From contig CAVXLJ010000010.1 in NCBI GenBank assembly GCA_963762605.1, positions 57,955-121,954 of the forward strand: a stretch of DNA of 64,000 bases, read 5' to 3'. A program made the position numbers and the translations under genes. Positions 8,043 through 17,892 of this stretch are shown here, piece after piece (within the stretch, counting starts at the first letter, position 1; every line of letters starts with the position of its first letter). The notes under the pieces were generated by a model. It was given only the letters and a program-made list of their open reading frames with translations, was not told where the DNA came from and ran no database searches. The stretch comes from CAVSRC01 sp963762605. Lineage in GTDB: Bacteria > Pseudomonadota > Alphaproteobacteria > Rhizobiales > Kaistiaceae.

Positions 8043-10535
8043 TCAGGCCGCCGAAGCTTTGGTGCCCGGCCGCTTCATCAGAGCGAGCGCATCCTTGAGC
8101 GCCGTCGGCCGGCCGGTCAGGAAGCCTTGCACCTCGATGCAGCCCTCGGCCTTGACCCGGTCGAACTGCTCGCGCGTCTCGACGCCCTCGGCGGTGGTGA
8201 CGATGCCGAGGCTGGCACACAGGCCGGTGACCGCGCGGATGATCGCCAGCGAGCTGTTGTCGGTGTTGACGTCGATGATGAAGCGCCGGTCGATCTTGAT
8301 CTTGTCGAAGGGGAAGCTTTGCAGATAGCTCAACGACGAATAGCCGGTGCCGAAATCGTCCATCGCGACGTGCACGCCCATGGCGCGCAGCCGATGCAGC
8401 GTCGTCAGCGTCGCCTCGCTGTCGGCCAGCAGCGTCGACTCGGTGATTTCGAGCTCCAGCCGGTCTGCCGCCAGCCCCGAACCAGCCAGCGCCGCGATCA
8501 CCGACTGCATCAGGTGGACGCTGCGGAATTGCACCGGTGAAAGGTTGACCGCCACCTTCACCGGCGACGGCCACTTCATTGCGTCGCGGCAGGCCTGCTT
8601 CAGCACCCACTCACCAATCGGCACGATCAGTCCGGCCTCTTCGGCCAGCGGGATGAATTCGATCGGCTCGACGAGGCCACGCACGGGGTGGGACCAGCGT
8701 ATGAGCGCTTCGAATCCGCTGATCGCATTGGTCTCCAGGTTGAACTGCGGTTGATAAAACAGTTCGAACTGCTCCATCTCGATGGCGCGGCGCAGGTCCA
8801 GTTCGAGCGCCCGCCGGGCCTGCATCGCCGCATCCATCCCGCGCTCGAAGAAACGATAGATTCCGCGCCCGTCGCCCTTGGCACGATGGAGCGCCATATC
8901 GCCGGCCTTGAGCAGTTTGGCGGCGTCGCTGCCATCGCCCGGCGCCAGCGCAATGCCGATGCTCACGCCGCTGATCACCTTGTGGCCTTCCAGCAGATAG
9001 GGCTCGCTGATCGTGTCGATCACGCGCTGAGCCAGCGTGCGCGCGCCCTGCGGTTGCTCGGCCCCGACCTGGACGATGGCGAATTCGTCGCCGCCGAGAC
9101 GCGCCACCGTATCGCCGTCGCGCACGCAGGCCGCCAGTCGCTTGGCCGTCGCGATCAGCAGGGCATCGCCGAGCGGATGCCCGAGCGCGTCGTTGACATC
9201 CTTGAAGTGGTCGAGATCGAGACAGAGGATTGCAACCTCACCGTTGCGGCCGACACGCACCAGCGCATCCTCGACGCGCTCTCCCAGCAGCATACGGTTG
9301 GGCAAGTCGGTCAGCCCGTCGTGGAATGTCATATGGGCGATCTTCGCCTCGGCCTTGCGCCGGTCAGTTACGTCCTCATGGGTCGACACCCAGCCGCCAT
9401 CGTGCAACGGCTGATAGACCAGGCTGATGATACGGCCATCGTGAAACTGGATGATGTCCTTGAACTGCTCGCCACGCTCGATGATGCCCTTCAGGTAGTC
9501 GGCGTATTTGTTGCCATCGCTGCCGGGATAGCTGCCGGTAAGCAACCGGTTTTCGACGATCGCCTCGAGCGGCGTCCCCGGCTTGGCCAGTTCCGGCGGC
9601 AGCCGGTAGATCTCCGCGTAGCGCGCATTGGCAACGATCAGCTTCTGCTCGGCGTCGAACATGACCAGGCCGATCGGCATATTGTCGACCGCCGAGAAGA
9701 AACGCTGCCGGTCCTGTTCTCCAGCCTCGGCGAGCGCATGCGCGCGTACCAGGCTCTCGCGGTAGCCGATGGCCGCATCGATGAGCGCGCCGATCTCGTC
9801 GTGGCGCTCGTTCTCGTTGGCAATCGTCGCACGTGCATCGCCCGTATTCAGCCGACGCATGGCCTCGCTCACCCGGCGGATCGGCGCGCTGATATTGCCG
9901 CCGACCCAGACAATGGTGCCGACGACGCAGGCGACCGCGAAGACGATCGCCGCAATTGTCAGCCAGAGGGCCGTCAGGAACGTCCGGTCGACCTGCTCTG
10001 CGCCCCGGCTGCTTTGGCGGCTGGCATAGGTGATCAGGTCGTCGATACGGCGCATGGCATGATCGAGCACCGCGAAATTCTCGACCCCCGCGCCGGGGGG
10101 CTTGGCGGCGGCTCCGCCGGCTGCGTTGTCCGGCAAGGTGCGCGCCAGATCGGCTTCGTATTCGCTCCACACCTTGCGCAGGATCGAATAGAGCAGGCGT
10201 TCCTCTGCGTCCCCCGGAATCGCCTCGTAGGTCCGCCAGTCGCGCTCGAGCTTCTGCGAGAGCGACTGGATTCGATCGCTTATGTGTACGTGCGGTCCCA
10301 GGAAGTCTTCGTTCAGGCGCGAGCGCGCGAGCAAACCATATTCGGCCATCTCCGCCTTGATCTCGCCGAGCAGTTCGATGCGCGGCAGCCAGACGCTCAC
10401 GATCTGCTCGGAGGACCGGTTGAGGGCCTGAAGATTATAGAGCCCGGCGGCTCCCACCAGAACGATGAACGACAGCGCCAGCCCGAGACCGGCGATGAGC
10501 TTGGTGCGGATACTGACGTCGCGGAGCGCGGTCAT
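8043..10535 (-). CDS. Membrane-bound PAS-GGDEF-EAL cyclic-di-GMP turnover protein
   Basis: Bifunctional-looking c-di-GMP enzyme, 830 aa. Order: cytoplasmic tail, membrane helix (about 12-32), periplasmic sensor (33-185), second helix (187-213), HAMP (214-265), PAS (275-395), GGDEF (400-565), EAL (575-815). The cyclase site GGDEF (481-485) and the inhibitory RxxD site (472-475) are intact. The phosphodiesterase site is also intact: EAL in FEALIRW (609-611), DDFGTGYSSL and TAEGVET. Both activities are therefore possible. The ATG at 10535 overlaps the stop of a small upstream ORF by ATGA, suggesting translational coupling; the longer frame to 10775 lacks any conserved sequence. Confidence 0.9.
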   Translation of the reverse strand: MTALRDVSIRTKLIAGLGLALSFIVLVGAAGLYNLQALNRSSEQIVSVWLPRIELLGEIKAEMAEYGLLARSRLNEDFLGPHVHISDRIQSLSQKLERDWRTYEAIPGDAEERLLYSILRKVWSEYEADLARTLPDNAAGGAAAKPPGAGVENFAVLDHAMRRIDDLITYASRQSSRGAEQVDRTFLTALWLTIAAIVFAVACVVGTIVWVGGNISAPIRRVSEAMRRLNTGDARATIANENERHDEIGALIDAAIGYRESLVRAHALAEAGEQDRQRFFSAVDNMPIGLVMFDAEQKLIVANARYAEIYRLPPELAKPGTPLEAIVENRLLTGSYPGSDGNKYADYLKGIIERGEQFKDIIQFHDGRIISLVYQPLHDGGWVSTHEDVTDRRKAEAKIAHMTFHDGLTDLPNRMLLGERVEDALVRVGRNGEVAILCLDLDHFKDVNDALGHPLGDALLIATAKRLAACVRDGDTVARLGGDEFAIVQVGAEQPQGARTLAQRVIDTISEPYLLEGHKVISGVSIGIALAPGDGSDAAKLLKAGDMALHRAKGDGRGIYRFFERGMDAAMQARRALELDLRRAIEMEQFELFYQPQFNLETNAISGFEALIRWSHPVRGLVEPIEFIPLAEEAGLIVPIGEWVLKQACRDAMKWPSPVKVAVNLSPVQFRSVHLMQSVIAALAGSGLAADRLELEITESTLLADSEATLTTLHRLRAMGVHVAMDDFGTGYSSLSYLQSFPFDKIKIDRRFIIDVNTDNSSLAIIRAVTGLCASLGIVTTAEGVETREQFDRVKAEGCIEVQGFLTGRPTALKDALALMKRPGTKASAA

Positions 10536-10705
10536 TCCGGGCCTCGCAGCATCTGCGTGCCGGTGCCGCCGGCCTTGCCGTTCGGCCGACATGAGAAGGA
10601 CCGCAGCGGGCAGGGCTTGACGGTCGGCGGGGCGGCGGCGCCGAGCCGAAGGGCGAAGCAGGTTGTTGCGGCAACGACTGCCGTAAGGGACAAAACCAAA
10701 TCCAT
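10532..10705 (-). CDS. Small putative exported protein, coupled to the GGDEF-EAL gene
   Basis: 57-aa ORF starting MDLVLSLTAVVAATTCFALRL, a plausible signal peptide or membrane anchor, followed by a short basic tail with a Cys pair (CPLRSFSC). Its TGA overlaps the GGDEF-EAL ATG in ATGA. A GTG four codons upstream is an alternative start. I do not recognise a family. The hydrophobic N-terminus and exact overlap argue for a real gene, but the tail is low-complexity and coding support is modest. Confidence 0.45.
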   Translation of the reverse strand: MDLVLSLTAVVAATTCFALRLGAAAPPTVKPCPLRSFSCRPNGKAGGTGTQMLRGPE

Positions 10706-11010
10706 CGTGCGTCTCACAACCAGACGCCCGGACAGCTATCCAAAGCGTTGGCATTGGCACTTCCAGCAATATCAAGTCTGAAGCATTAAGTTCGTCATAA
10801 TAAAATAACTACAGAGAGTTCGTTTGACGCACAATAAGCCCGCACGAAGAGCACCGTTTCTCGAATGAATACCTAGATTCTCAATGGCGCCGTTCATGGA
10901 ATGGAAAGCATAACCCCATTGACAACGCATCGCTGGCGGCTGCCGGCGGATGCACCCCTCGTCGCGGCGCAACTCCCTCACACGAATGAAGCAAACCCGG
11001 TCCGGTTGCT
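10706..11010. other. Intergenic region upstream of the small ORF/GGDEF-EAL pair
   Basis: About 305 bases without a convincing gene. The part 10775-10900 is clearly AT-richer than its surroundings and is the probable promoter region for the minus-strand small ORF and GGDEF-EAL gene. A weak imperfect hairpin near 10992-11012 lies just downstream of the 8-oxoguanine deaminase stop. No other structure seen. Confidence 0.5.
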
Positions 11011-12354
11011 TTACAGCGCCGCCAGGAAGGCCTTGGCCGCCTCGCCGTGCTCGCGGCGGAGCTTCGCCACGTCGATGTCGACCGGCTGCCCGTCCTCGAC
11101 CGTCCATCTGCCAGCGACCATGACCCGGTCGGCGGCATGCGCCCCGCACAACACCAGCGCGGCCAGCGGATCGCCGGCGCCGGAGAAGCGCAACTCGTCC
11201 AGCGTGAACAAGGCGAGATCCGCCTGTTTCCCCACCGCGATCGCGCCGATGTCGTCACGGCCGATGCAGCGCGCCGAGCCCTCGGTCGCCCAACGCAGGA
11301 CGTCGAAATGGGTGACTGCGGCGGCGTCGTAGGTCAGCCGGCCGATCATCAGCGCGTGGCGCACGCCTTCCATCAGGTTGGAATTGTCGTTCGACGCCGA
11401 GCCGTCGACACCGAGCCCGACCGGGCTGCCGGCGGCCTCCAGCTCCTTGGTCCGGCACTGGCCGGAAGCAAGCACCATGTTCGACGTCGGGCAATGACAC
11501 ACACCAACGCCGTGGCGGCCGAGATGCTGCACCTCGTCGTCGGTGAAATGGATGCCGTGGGCAAGCCAGACGCGATCGGAGAGCCAGCCGCACTCTTCCA
11601 GATAGTCCACCGGCCGGCACGCGAAATGTTCGAGGCAGTATTCGTTCTCGTCGCGCGTCTCGCCGAGATGGGTATGCAGCCGGCAATCGTGCTTCTCGGC
11701 GAGGCCGACGCTGTCGACCATCAGCCGCTTGGTCACCGTGAACGGCGCGCAAGGCGCGAGCGCCACCTGCAGCATCGAACCTTCGCTGGTGTCATGATAG
11801 CGATTGAGCACCCGTTCGCAGTCGGCAAGGATGGTGTCCTCGTCCTGCACGACGCTGTCCGGCGGCAACCCGCCATCCTTTTCCGAGAGGTTCATCGAGC
11901 CGCGGTTGAGCGTCATGCGCACGCCGACGCGCGCCGCCTCCTCCGCCTGGATGTCCATGGCGTCGTCGAGGCCGACCGGAAACAGATACTGATGGTCGGA
12001 CGAGCAGGTGCAGCCTGACATCATCAGCTCGGTCAGCGCCAGCCGCGTGGCCATGCGGAAGGCGTCCGGCTTCACGTTCTTCGCCCAGATCGGATAAAGC
12101 GCCTTCAGCCAGGGGAAGAGTTCCTTGTTGATGGCGGACGGATGGGCGCGGGTCAGCGTCTGGAAGAAGTGATGGTGCGTGTTGATCAGGCCGGGAATGA
12201 CGACGTGGCGGCTGGCGTCATGGACCTGATCGACCGGCGCGGCGGGTTGCCTGCCCATGGGCACAAGCTCGACGATGCGGCCGTTCTCGACCACCAGCCC
12301 GCCGCCGGCGCCTTCCGCCAGAACGGCGAGCGGTTCTCTGATCCACAGACGCAT
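11011..12354 (-). CDS. 8-oxoguanine deaminase
   Basis: Amidohydrolase-superfamily enzyme, 447 aa, converting 8-oxoguanine to urate plus ammonia in the cytoplasm. It matches the Pseudomonas enzyme class block by block: HVVIPGLINTHHHFFQTLTRA (HxH metal site), LTELMMSGCTCSSDHQYLFP, LNRGSMNLSEKDGGLPPD, LHTHLGETRDENEYCLEHF, LAHGIHF, and GLGVDGSASNDNSNLMEGVR (metal-ligand Asp). The run GKQADLALFTLDELRFSGAGDPL near the C-terminus is diagnostic. The ATG at 12354 is 12 bases after the LysE-type gene stop, so it is the last gene of a ridA-lysE-deaminase operon. Confidence 0.9.
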   Translation of the reverse strand: MRLWIREPLAVLAEGAGGGLVVENGRIVELVPMGRQPAAPVDQVHDASRHVVIPGLINTHHHFFQTLTRAHPSAINKELFPWLKALYPIWAKNVKPDAFRMATRLALTELMMSGCTCSSDHQYLFPVGLDDAMDIQAEEAARVGVRMTLNRGSMNLSEKDGGLPPDSVVQDEDTILADCERVLNRYHDTSEGSMLQVALAPCAPFTVTKRLMVDSVGLAEKHDCRLHTHLGETRDENEYCLEHFACRPVDYLEECGWLSDRVWLAHGIHFTDDEVQHLGRHGVGVCHCPTSNMVLASGQCRTKELEAAGSPVGLGVDGSASNDNSNLMEGVRHALMIGRLTYDAAAVTHFDVLRWATEGSARCIGRDDIGAIAVGKQADLALFTLDELRFSGAGDPLAALVLCGAHAADRVMVAGRWTVEDGQPVDIDVAKLRREHGEAAKAFLAAL

Positions 12355-12366
12355 GCGTGCCGCCCC

Positions 12367-12975
12367 TCAGCTTTCCATTGCGAGCTTGATACCAAACAGG
12401 ACGAAGACCGCGCCGGCCACGCGCCCGATAATCGTGCGCATGGGGCCGAAGGCCCGCTTCATCGCCTCGGTCGAGGCAAACAGGGCCAGCGGCAGATACC
12501 ACGAGCATGAGATCGCGAAGAGCGTCACGAATGCCTCGGCCGCCAGCAGCCCGTGATGACCGGGCGGCAGGGCGACCGCCAGCAACGAGGCGGCGACGGC
12601 GGCCGATTTGGGATTGGCAAGCGTCGTGGCCAGCCCCGTGCGATAGGCCGACAGGGTGCCGCCGCGACGCGGCGCGGCAGGCCCCGCCCGCCGGATCATC
12701 TGGATGCCGGCCCACACGAGATAGGCGGCACCGGCGATCCGGATCGCCATGCCGGACAAAGGCAGCACCACGAACAGCGCCTTCAGGCCGAGAAGCCCGG
12801 TGGCGATCCAGAAGGCGGTGCCGGTCAGCGAGCCGAGCGCCGTCAGCACCGCCGCCTTGCGGCCATGCGCGGCTGCGGCATAGGTGATGGCAAAGAAATT
12901 CGGACCCGGCAGGACCACCGCCAGCGCCCATACGGCGGCAAGCGGTGCCAGCACGGCGAGCGCGCCGCCGCTCAC
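12367..12975 (-). CDS. LysE family translocator (amino acid/metabolite exporter)
   Basis: Six-helix inner-membrane exporter of the LysE/RhtB class, 202 aa. The N-terminal block AVVLPGPNFFAITYAAAAHGRKAAVLTALG contains the conserved PGPN and the Gly-rich region; LVWAGIQMIRR after helix 3 and TLANPKSA in the middle are typical. It starts with GTG at 12975, overlapping the ridA stop (GTGA). Its place between RidA and a deaminase suggests export of a by-product rather than lysine. Confidence 0.88.
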   Translation of the reverse strand: MSGGALAVLAPLAAVWALAVVLPGPNFFAITYAAAAHGRKAAVLTALGSLTGTAFWIATGLLGLKALFVVLPLSGMAIRIAGAAYLVWAGIQMIRRAGPAAPRRGGTLSAYRTGLATTLANPKSAAVAASLLAVALPPGHHGLLAAEAFVTLFAISCSWYLPLALFASTEAMKRAFGPMRTIIGRVAGAVFVLFGIKLAMES

Positions 12976-13361
12976 GGCGCGCCCACCGCCGTCGCCTCGA
13001 CCTCGATCAGGAATTCCGGCCGCGTGAAGCCCGAGACGATGACCAGGGTCGAGGCCGGCGGCGGCTCGCCGATGAACCGGTCGCGCACCGCCATGTAGTC
13101 CTTCATGTGCTCGCGCCGGGTGACGAAGGCATTGAGCCGCACGATATCGTTCGGGCTCAGGCCCGCCTCGGCAAGGATCGCAGCGATGTTGCGGAAGCAG
13201 ACCTCCGCCTGCGCTTCAACCGTATCCGGCACCGAATCGTCGGGGCCGACGCCGAGTTGTCCCGAGCAGAAGACCATGGGTCCGGGCCGGGCAATCGCTA
13301 TGCCGTGGCTGTAGCGCCCGAACGGCGCGCGGATGCTGGCAGGATTGAGCGCTCGTGCCAT
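12972..13361 (-). CDS. ridA: RidA/YjgF family enamine-imine deaminase-like protein
   Basis: Trimeric RidA-fold protein, 129 aa from the ATG at 13361, with GAGG upstream. The N-terminal NPASIRAPFGRYSHGIAI, the central FCSGQLGV, EAQAEVCFRNIAAILAEAGLSPNDIVRLNAFVT and the C-terminal EFLIEVEATAV are family hallmarks. The catalytic Arg of RidA proper would sit in the LNAFVTRREH region; assignment to a Rid subclass is uncertain. It heads the operon with the LysE exporter and 8-oxoguanine deaminase and diverges from the SsuABC-like importer. Confidence 0.88.
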   Translation of the reverse strand: MARALNPASIRAPFGRYSHGIAIARPGPMVFCSGQLGVGPDDSVPDTVEAQAEVCFRNIAAILAEAGLSPNDIVRLNAFVTRREHMKDYMAVRDRFIGEPPPASTLVIVSGFTRPEFLIEVEATAVGAP

Positions 13362-13687
13362 CGAAACCTCGGAAAATCGGTGCCCGACGCTACGATTGCC
13401 GGGCGCTGCCTGACAAGGGCCGGGTGAGCGGAGGATGTAGTCGGACACTGCCGCTTTCTTGTGCAGTTGGCTTGCCCTAGAGTGGCGCGCCTGTGGCGCG
13501 GCAGACCCGCGCGCTGCCGCACCTGTGGCGGCACCACATGCGGCCGGTGGCATACGATTTGCGACAATGTCCATTCGCGTTCACCGCGTGGTTCGCGGAT
13601 CTGCGCGAATTGGTCGGAATCGGAAGACGAACACAACGTGGCGTGTCATGTGACCGGCCACGTCAACGGAAGGCGGAGAAGGGGATA
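13362..13687. other. Divergent promoter region between ridA and the SsuA-like gene
   Basis: 326 bases between two outward-facing operons. Open frames here have no recognisable product. The right end carries a purine-rich ribosome site (GGAAGGCGGAGAAGGGG) for the plus-strand gene. No clear operator palindrome was found. Confidence 0.5.
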
Positions 13688-14698
13688 ATGAGCACTCTCA
13701 AAACCATGAGCCTTGGCCTGGCCGCGGGCGCCACGCTTTTTGCGCTGGCGGGTCCGGCACTGGCTCTCGATGAGGTCTCGTTCGGCACCAACTGGCTGGC
13801 CGAGGCCGAGCACGGCGGCTTCTATCAGGCGGTTGCCGACGGCACCTATGAGAAATACGGCCTGAAGGTGAACATCGTTCAGGGCGGCCCGCAGGCGCTC
13901 AACCAGGCGCTGCTGATCGGCGGCAAGGTGCAATTCTACATGGGCAGCGTGCTCGGTGCCTTCAACGCCCTCAAGGAAGGCGTTCCGGTGATCGAGGTCG
14001 CGGCGATGTTCCAGAAGGACCCGCAGGTGCTCATCGCCCATCCCGACGCCGGCGTGAAGACGTTTGCCGACCTCGCCAAGCTGCCGACCATCTTCATGGG
14101 CAAGGAAGGCTTCTCCTACTACTTCCAGTGGATGAAGGTCGCCTACAAGGGCTTCCACGACGAGCAGTACAAGCCCTACACCTTCAATCCGGCGCCGTTC
14201 CTGGCCGACAAGATGTCGGCCATGCAGGGCTACCTGACCTCCGAGCCGTTGCAGATCGAGAAGCAGGGCGGCTTCAAGCCGCTGGTCTTCCTGCTCGCCG
14301 ACCAGGGCTACGATCCCTACTCGACCACAATCGAGGTCACCAAGGACTACCTCGCCAAGAACCCGGACATCGTGCAGCGCTTCATCGATGCCTCGTCCAT
14401 CGGCTGGTACAATTATCTCTACGGCGACAACGCCGCCGCCAACGCACTGATCAAGAAAGACAATCCGGAGATGACCGACGAACAGATCGCCTTCTCCATC
14501 GCCAAGATGAAGGAATACGGCATCGTCGATTCCGGCGACACGCTGACTGAGGGCATCGGCTGCATGACCGACGCCCGCTGGAAGGAGTTCTACGACAAGC
14601 TGGTCAAGGCCAAGGTCATCGACGCCAACATCCCGATCACCGACGCCTATACGACCCAGTTCGTCTGCAAGAAGGTGGGCATGGACCTGAAGAAGTAA
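13688..14698 (+). CDS. ABC transporter substrate-binding protein, NMT1/THI5 (SsuA/TauA-like) class
   Basis: Periplasmic binding protein, 336 aa from the ATG at 13688 behind a purine-rich ribosome site. Signal peptide MSTLKTMSLGLAAGATLFALAGPALA is followed by VSFGTNWLAEAEHGGFYQAVADGTYEKYGLKVNIVQGG, the standard opening of NMT1/THI5-like proteins that bind thiamine-precursor pyrimidines, sulfonates, taurine or other small organics. Partner ATPase and permease genes follow. Neighbouring deaminases favour a nitrogenous heterocycle as ligand; this is inference. Confidence 0.92.
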   Translation: MSTLKTMSLGLAAGATLFALAGPALALDEVSFGTNWLAEAEHGGFYQAVADGTYEKYGLKVNIVQGGPQALNQALLIGGKVQFYMGSVLGAFNALKEGVPVIEVAAMFQKDPQVLIAHPDAGVKTFADLAKLPTIFMGKEGFSYYFQWMKVAYKGFHDEQYKPYTFNPAPFLADKMSAMQGYLTSEPLQIEKQGGFKPLVFLLADQGYDPYSTTIEVTKDYLAKNPDIVQRFIDASSIGWYNYLYGDNAAANALIKKDNPEMTDEQIAFSIAKMKEYGIVDSGDTLTEGIGCMTDARWKEFYDKLVKAKVIDANIPITDAYTTQFVCKKVGMDLKK

Positions 14699-14750
14699 GG
14701 CACCCGCGGTCCCGGTAGCGGCAATCTGCCCTGCCGGAGATCGCAAGAGC

Positions 14751-14776
14751 GATGGCGGAGCCGCGGCTCCGCCATC
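14751..14776 (+). repeat. Perfect 26-bp palindrome between binding-protein and ATPase genes
   Basis: GATGGCGGAGCCG followed directly by its exact reverse complement. No T-tract follows, so it is more likely an mRNA-stabilising or processing hairpin after the binding-protein gene than a full terminator. The Dpp operon at 2753-2777 has the same arrangement. Confidence 0.7.
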
Positions 14777-14842
14777 CTGACTGGACAGCATGACGGCAGC
14801 TTGCCGTCGCCGCCGGCACCTGGCGTAAAGCGGAGCAAACCT

Positions 14843-15669
<827 letters not shown>

Positions 15670-15673
<4 letters not shown>

Positions 15674-16554
15674 CTGCAACGATGATGCTCAAAGCCGAAG
15701 AGACCGACCTGACCGCACCGCTCCATCAGGGCGAGGACGAGGCGCCGCGGCCGCCGCCCGCCGAGAGCCGTGGCGAGCACTTCGCGCGCATCGCCATCCC
15801 GGTCGGGATGCTCGTGCTGCTCCTCGTCGCCTGGCAGGTCTATGTCGATGTCGCCCATGTGCCGCACTACATCCTGCCGAGTCCGCTGCGCATCGCCCAG
15901 GCCTTCGGCACCGACTATCCGATCCTGCTGCCGGCCCTGCTGGTCACGCTCAAGATCACCTTTTCGGCGCTCGCCATCGCGCTGGTCGGCGGCGTCGCGC
16001 TGGCCATCCTCATGGCCCAGTCGAAATGGATCGAGCTGGCGCTCTATCCCTATGCCGTCATCCTGCAGGTGACGCCGATCGTCGCCATCGCGCCGCTGAT
16101 CCTCATCTACACGCCGAACACCCAGACGGCGCTGCTCATCTGTGCCTGGCTCGTCGCGTTCTTCCCGGTGCTTTCCAACACCACGCAGGGCCTGCGCTCG
16201 ACCGACCACAACCTGCTTAACCTGTTCGAACTCTACGGCGCCGGCCGCTGGCAGACGCTCATCCTGCTCAAACTGCCCAACGCGCTGCCCTATTTCCTCG
16301 CCGGCCTGAGGATCGCCGGTGGCCTCGCGCTGATTGCCGCCGTCGTCGCCGAATTTGCCGCCGGCTCCGCCGGTGCCGGTTCCGGCCTCGCCTTCCGCCT
16401 GCTCGAATCGCAGTTCCGGCTCAACATCCCGCGCCTCTTCGCGGCCCTTCTGCTGCTCTCCTTCACCGGCGTGCTGATCTTCTTCGCCACCAGCCTGATC
16501 TCCCATCTGGCCCTCAGGCGCTGGCACGAAAGCGCCGTGCGCCGCGAAAACTAG
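15670..16554 (+). CDS. ABC transporter permease, SsuC/TauC/ThiX-like
   Basis: Inner-membrane permease of the BPD_transp_1 class, 294 aa. It starts with TTG at 15670 overlapping the ATPase stop (TTGA); an ATG four codons later is possible. After a hydrophilic 40-residue tail come six helices and the ATPase-contact loop LNLFELYGAGRWQTLILLKLPNALPYFLAGLRIAGG, which is the family's EAA motif. Forms a complete importer with the two preceding genes. Confidence 0.92.
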
Positions 16555-16575
16555 CAAGCGCGAGGGGGGCGCGAC

Positions 16576-17892
16576 ATGGCAAAGGGTTTCGCCAGGGTTC
16601 CGCGTGAGTCGCGCTTCGTGCTGGCGAACGCAACGCTGCCGGCGGTTCTGGTCGATGGCCTCGCCGCCTCAGCCGACGAGGACGGGCTGATCGGCGCCGA
16701 CATCACGCTCCGCAATGGCATGATCGAACGCATCGATCCGCCCGGCCGTCGCACCAGGCTGCCCAAGCTCGACCTCGACCGCGGCATGGTCTGGCCGTGC
16801 TTCGTCGACATGCACACCCATCTCGACAAGGGCCACATCTGGCCGCGCCGCCGCAATCCTGACGGCACCTTCGCCGGCGCTCTGGAAGCGGTCGCGACCG
16901 ACCGCGAGATGCACTGGCGTCCACACGACGTCGAACGGCGCATGGATTTTGCGCTGCGCGCCGCCTATGCCCACGGCACGGCGCTCTTGCGCACCCACCT
17001 CGATTCGGGCCATCCGCAGCATCGTGAGAGCTGGCCGGCCTTTGGCCGCATGCGCGAACGCTGGGCCGGGCGCATCGACCTTCAGGCCGTGTCGCTGTTT
17101 GCCATCGATCACTTCGCCGACGAAGCCTATGCGCGCGAGATCGTCGATCTCGTCGTGGAACATGGCGGCGTGCTCGGCGCCGTCACCTTCATGATTCCGG
17201 GCCTGGAGGCGCTCATCGAAAAGATGATGATCCGCGCCGCCGAGCGCGGCCTCGACCTCGATTTTCACGTCGACGAGACAAGTGACCCCAAGGCGCACTC
17301 GCTGCGCATCATCGCCGATACGGCGCTGAAGCTCCGTTTTCCGGGCAGGATCACCTGCGGCCATTGCTGCTCGCTCGCCGTCCAGCCCGACCAGGAGGCG
17401 GAAGAGACACTGGACCGGGTCGCCGAAGCCGGCATCGCCGTCGTCTCGCTGCCCATGTGCAACATGTATCTGCAGGACCGCGTTGCCGGCCGCACGCCCC
17501 GCTGGCGCGGCATCACGCTTCTGCACGAGTTCACGACACGCGGCGTGCCGGTGGCCGTTGCCTCCGACAATACCCGTGACCCCTTCTATGCCTATGGCGA
17601 CCTCGACATGGTCGAGGTCTTCCGCGAGGCGGTGCGCATTGCCCATTTCGACCATCCCTTCGGCCGCTGGCCGGCCGCCGTCGCCCGCGGCGCCGCGGAG
17701 ATCGTCGGCCGGCCCGATCGTGGCGTCATTGCCGCGGGCCTTCCCGCCGACCTGGTGCTCTTTCGCGCCCGCAGCTTCACCGAACTCCTCGCCCGCCCGC
17801 AGGCCGACCGCACGGTGCTGCGCGCCGGCAAGCCCATCGACCGCACGCTTCCCGATTACCGGGAGCTCGACGACATCATGGTGACCGCATGA
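16576..17892 (+). CDS. Amidohydrolase family protein, cytosine deaminase-like
   Basis: 438-aa metal-dependent hydrolase close to bacterial CodA-type cytosine/isoguanine deaminases. Metal ligands appear as DMHTHLDKGHIW, the substrate/His site as DFHVDETSDP, the third His in RITCGHCCS and the metal Asp in VAVASDNTRDPFYAYGDLDM, the last a CodA-group signature. A terminal GLPADLVLFRARSFTELLARP is also typical. It follows the importer by 21 bases and overlaps the next gene by ATGA. Function in deaminating an imported pyrimidine- or purine-like ring is likely; the exact ring is not readable. Confidence 0.87.
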   Translation: MAKGFARVPRESRFVLANATLPAVLVDGLAASADEDGLIGADITLRNGMIERIDPPGRRTRLPKLDLDRGMVWPCFVDMHTHLDKGHIWPRRRNPDGTFAGALEAVATDREMHWRPHDVERRMDFALRAAYAHGTALLRTHLDSGHPQHRESWPAFGRMRERWAGRIDLQAVSLFAIDHFADEAYAREIVDLVVEHGGVLGAVTFMIPGLEALIEKMMIRAAERGLDLDFHVDETSDPKAHSLRIIADTALKLRFPGRITCGHCCSLAVQPDQEAEETLDRVAEAGIAVVSLPMCNMYLQDRVAGRTPRWRGITLLHEFTTRGVPVAVASDNTRDPFYAYGDLDMVEVFREAVRIAHFDHPFGRWPAAVARGAAEIVGRPDRGVIAAGLPADLVLFRARSFTELLARPQADRTVLRAGKPIDRTLPDYRELDDIMVTA

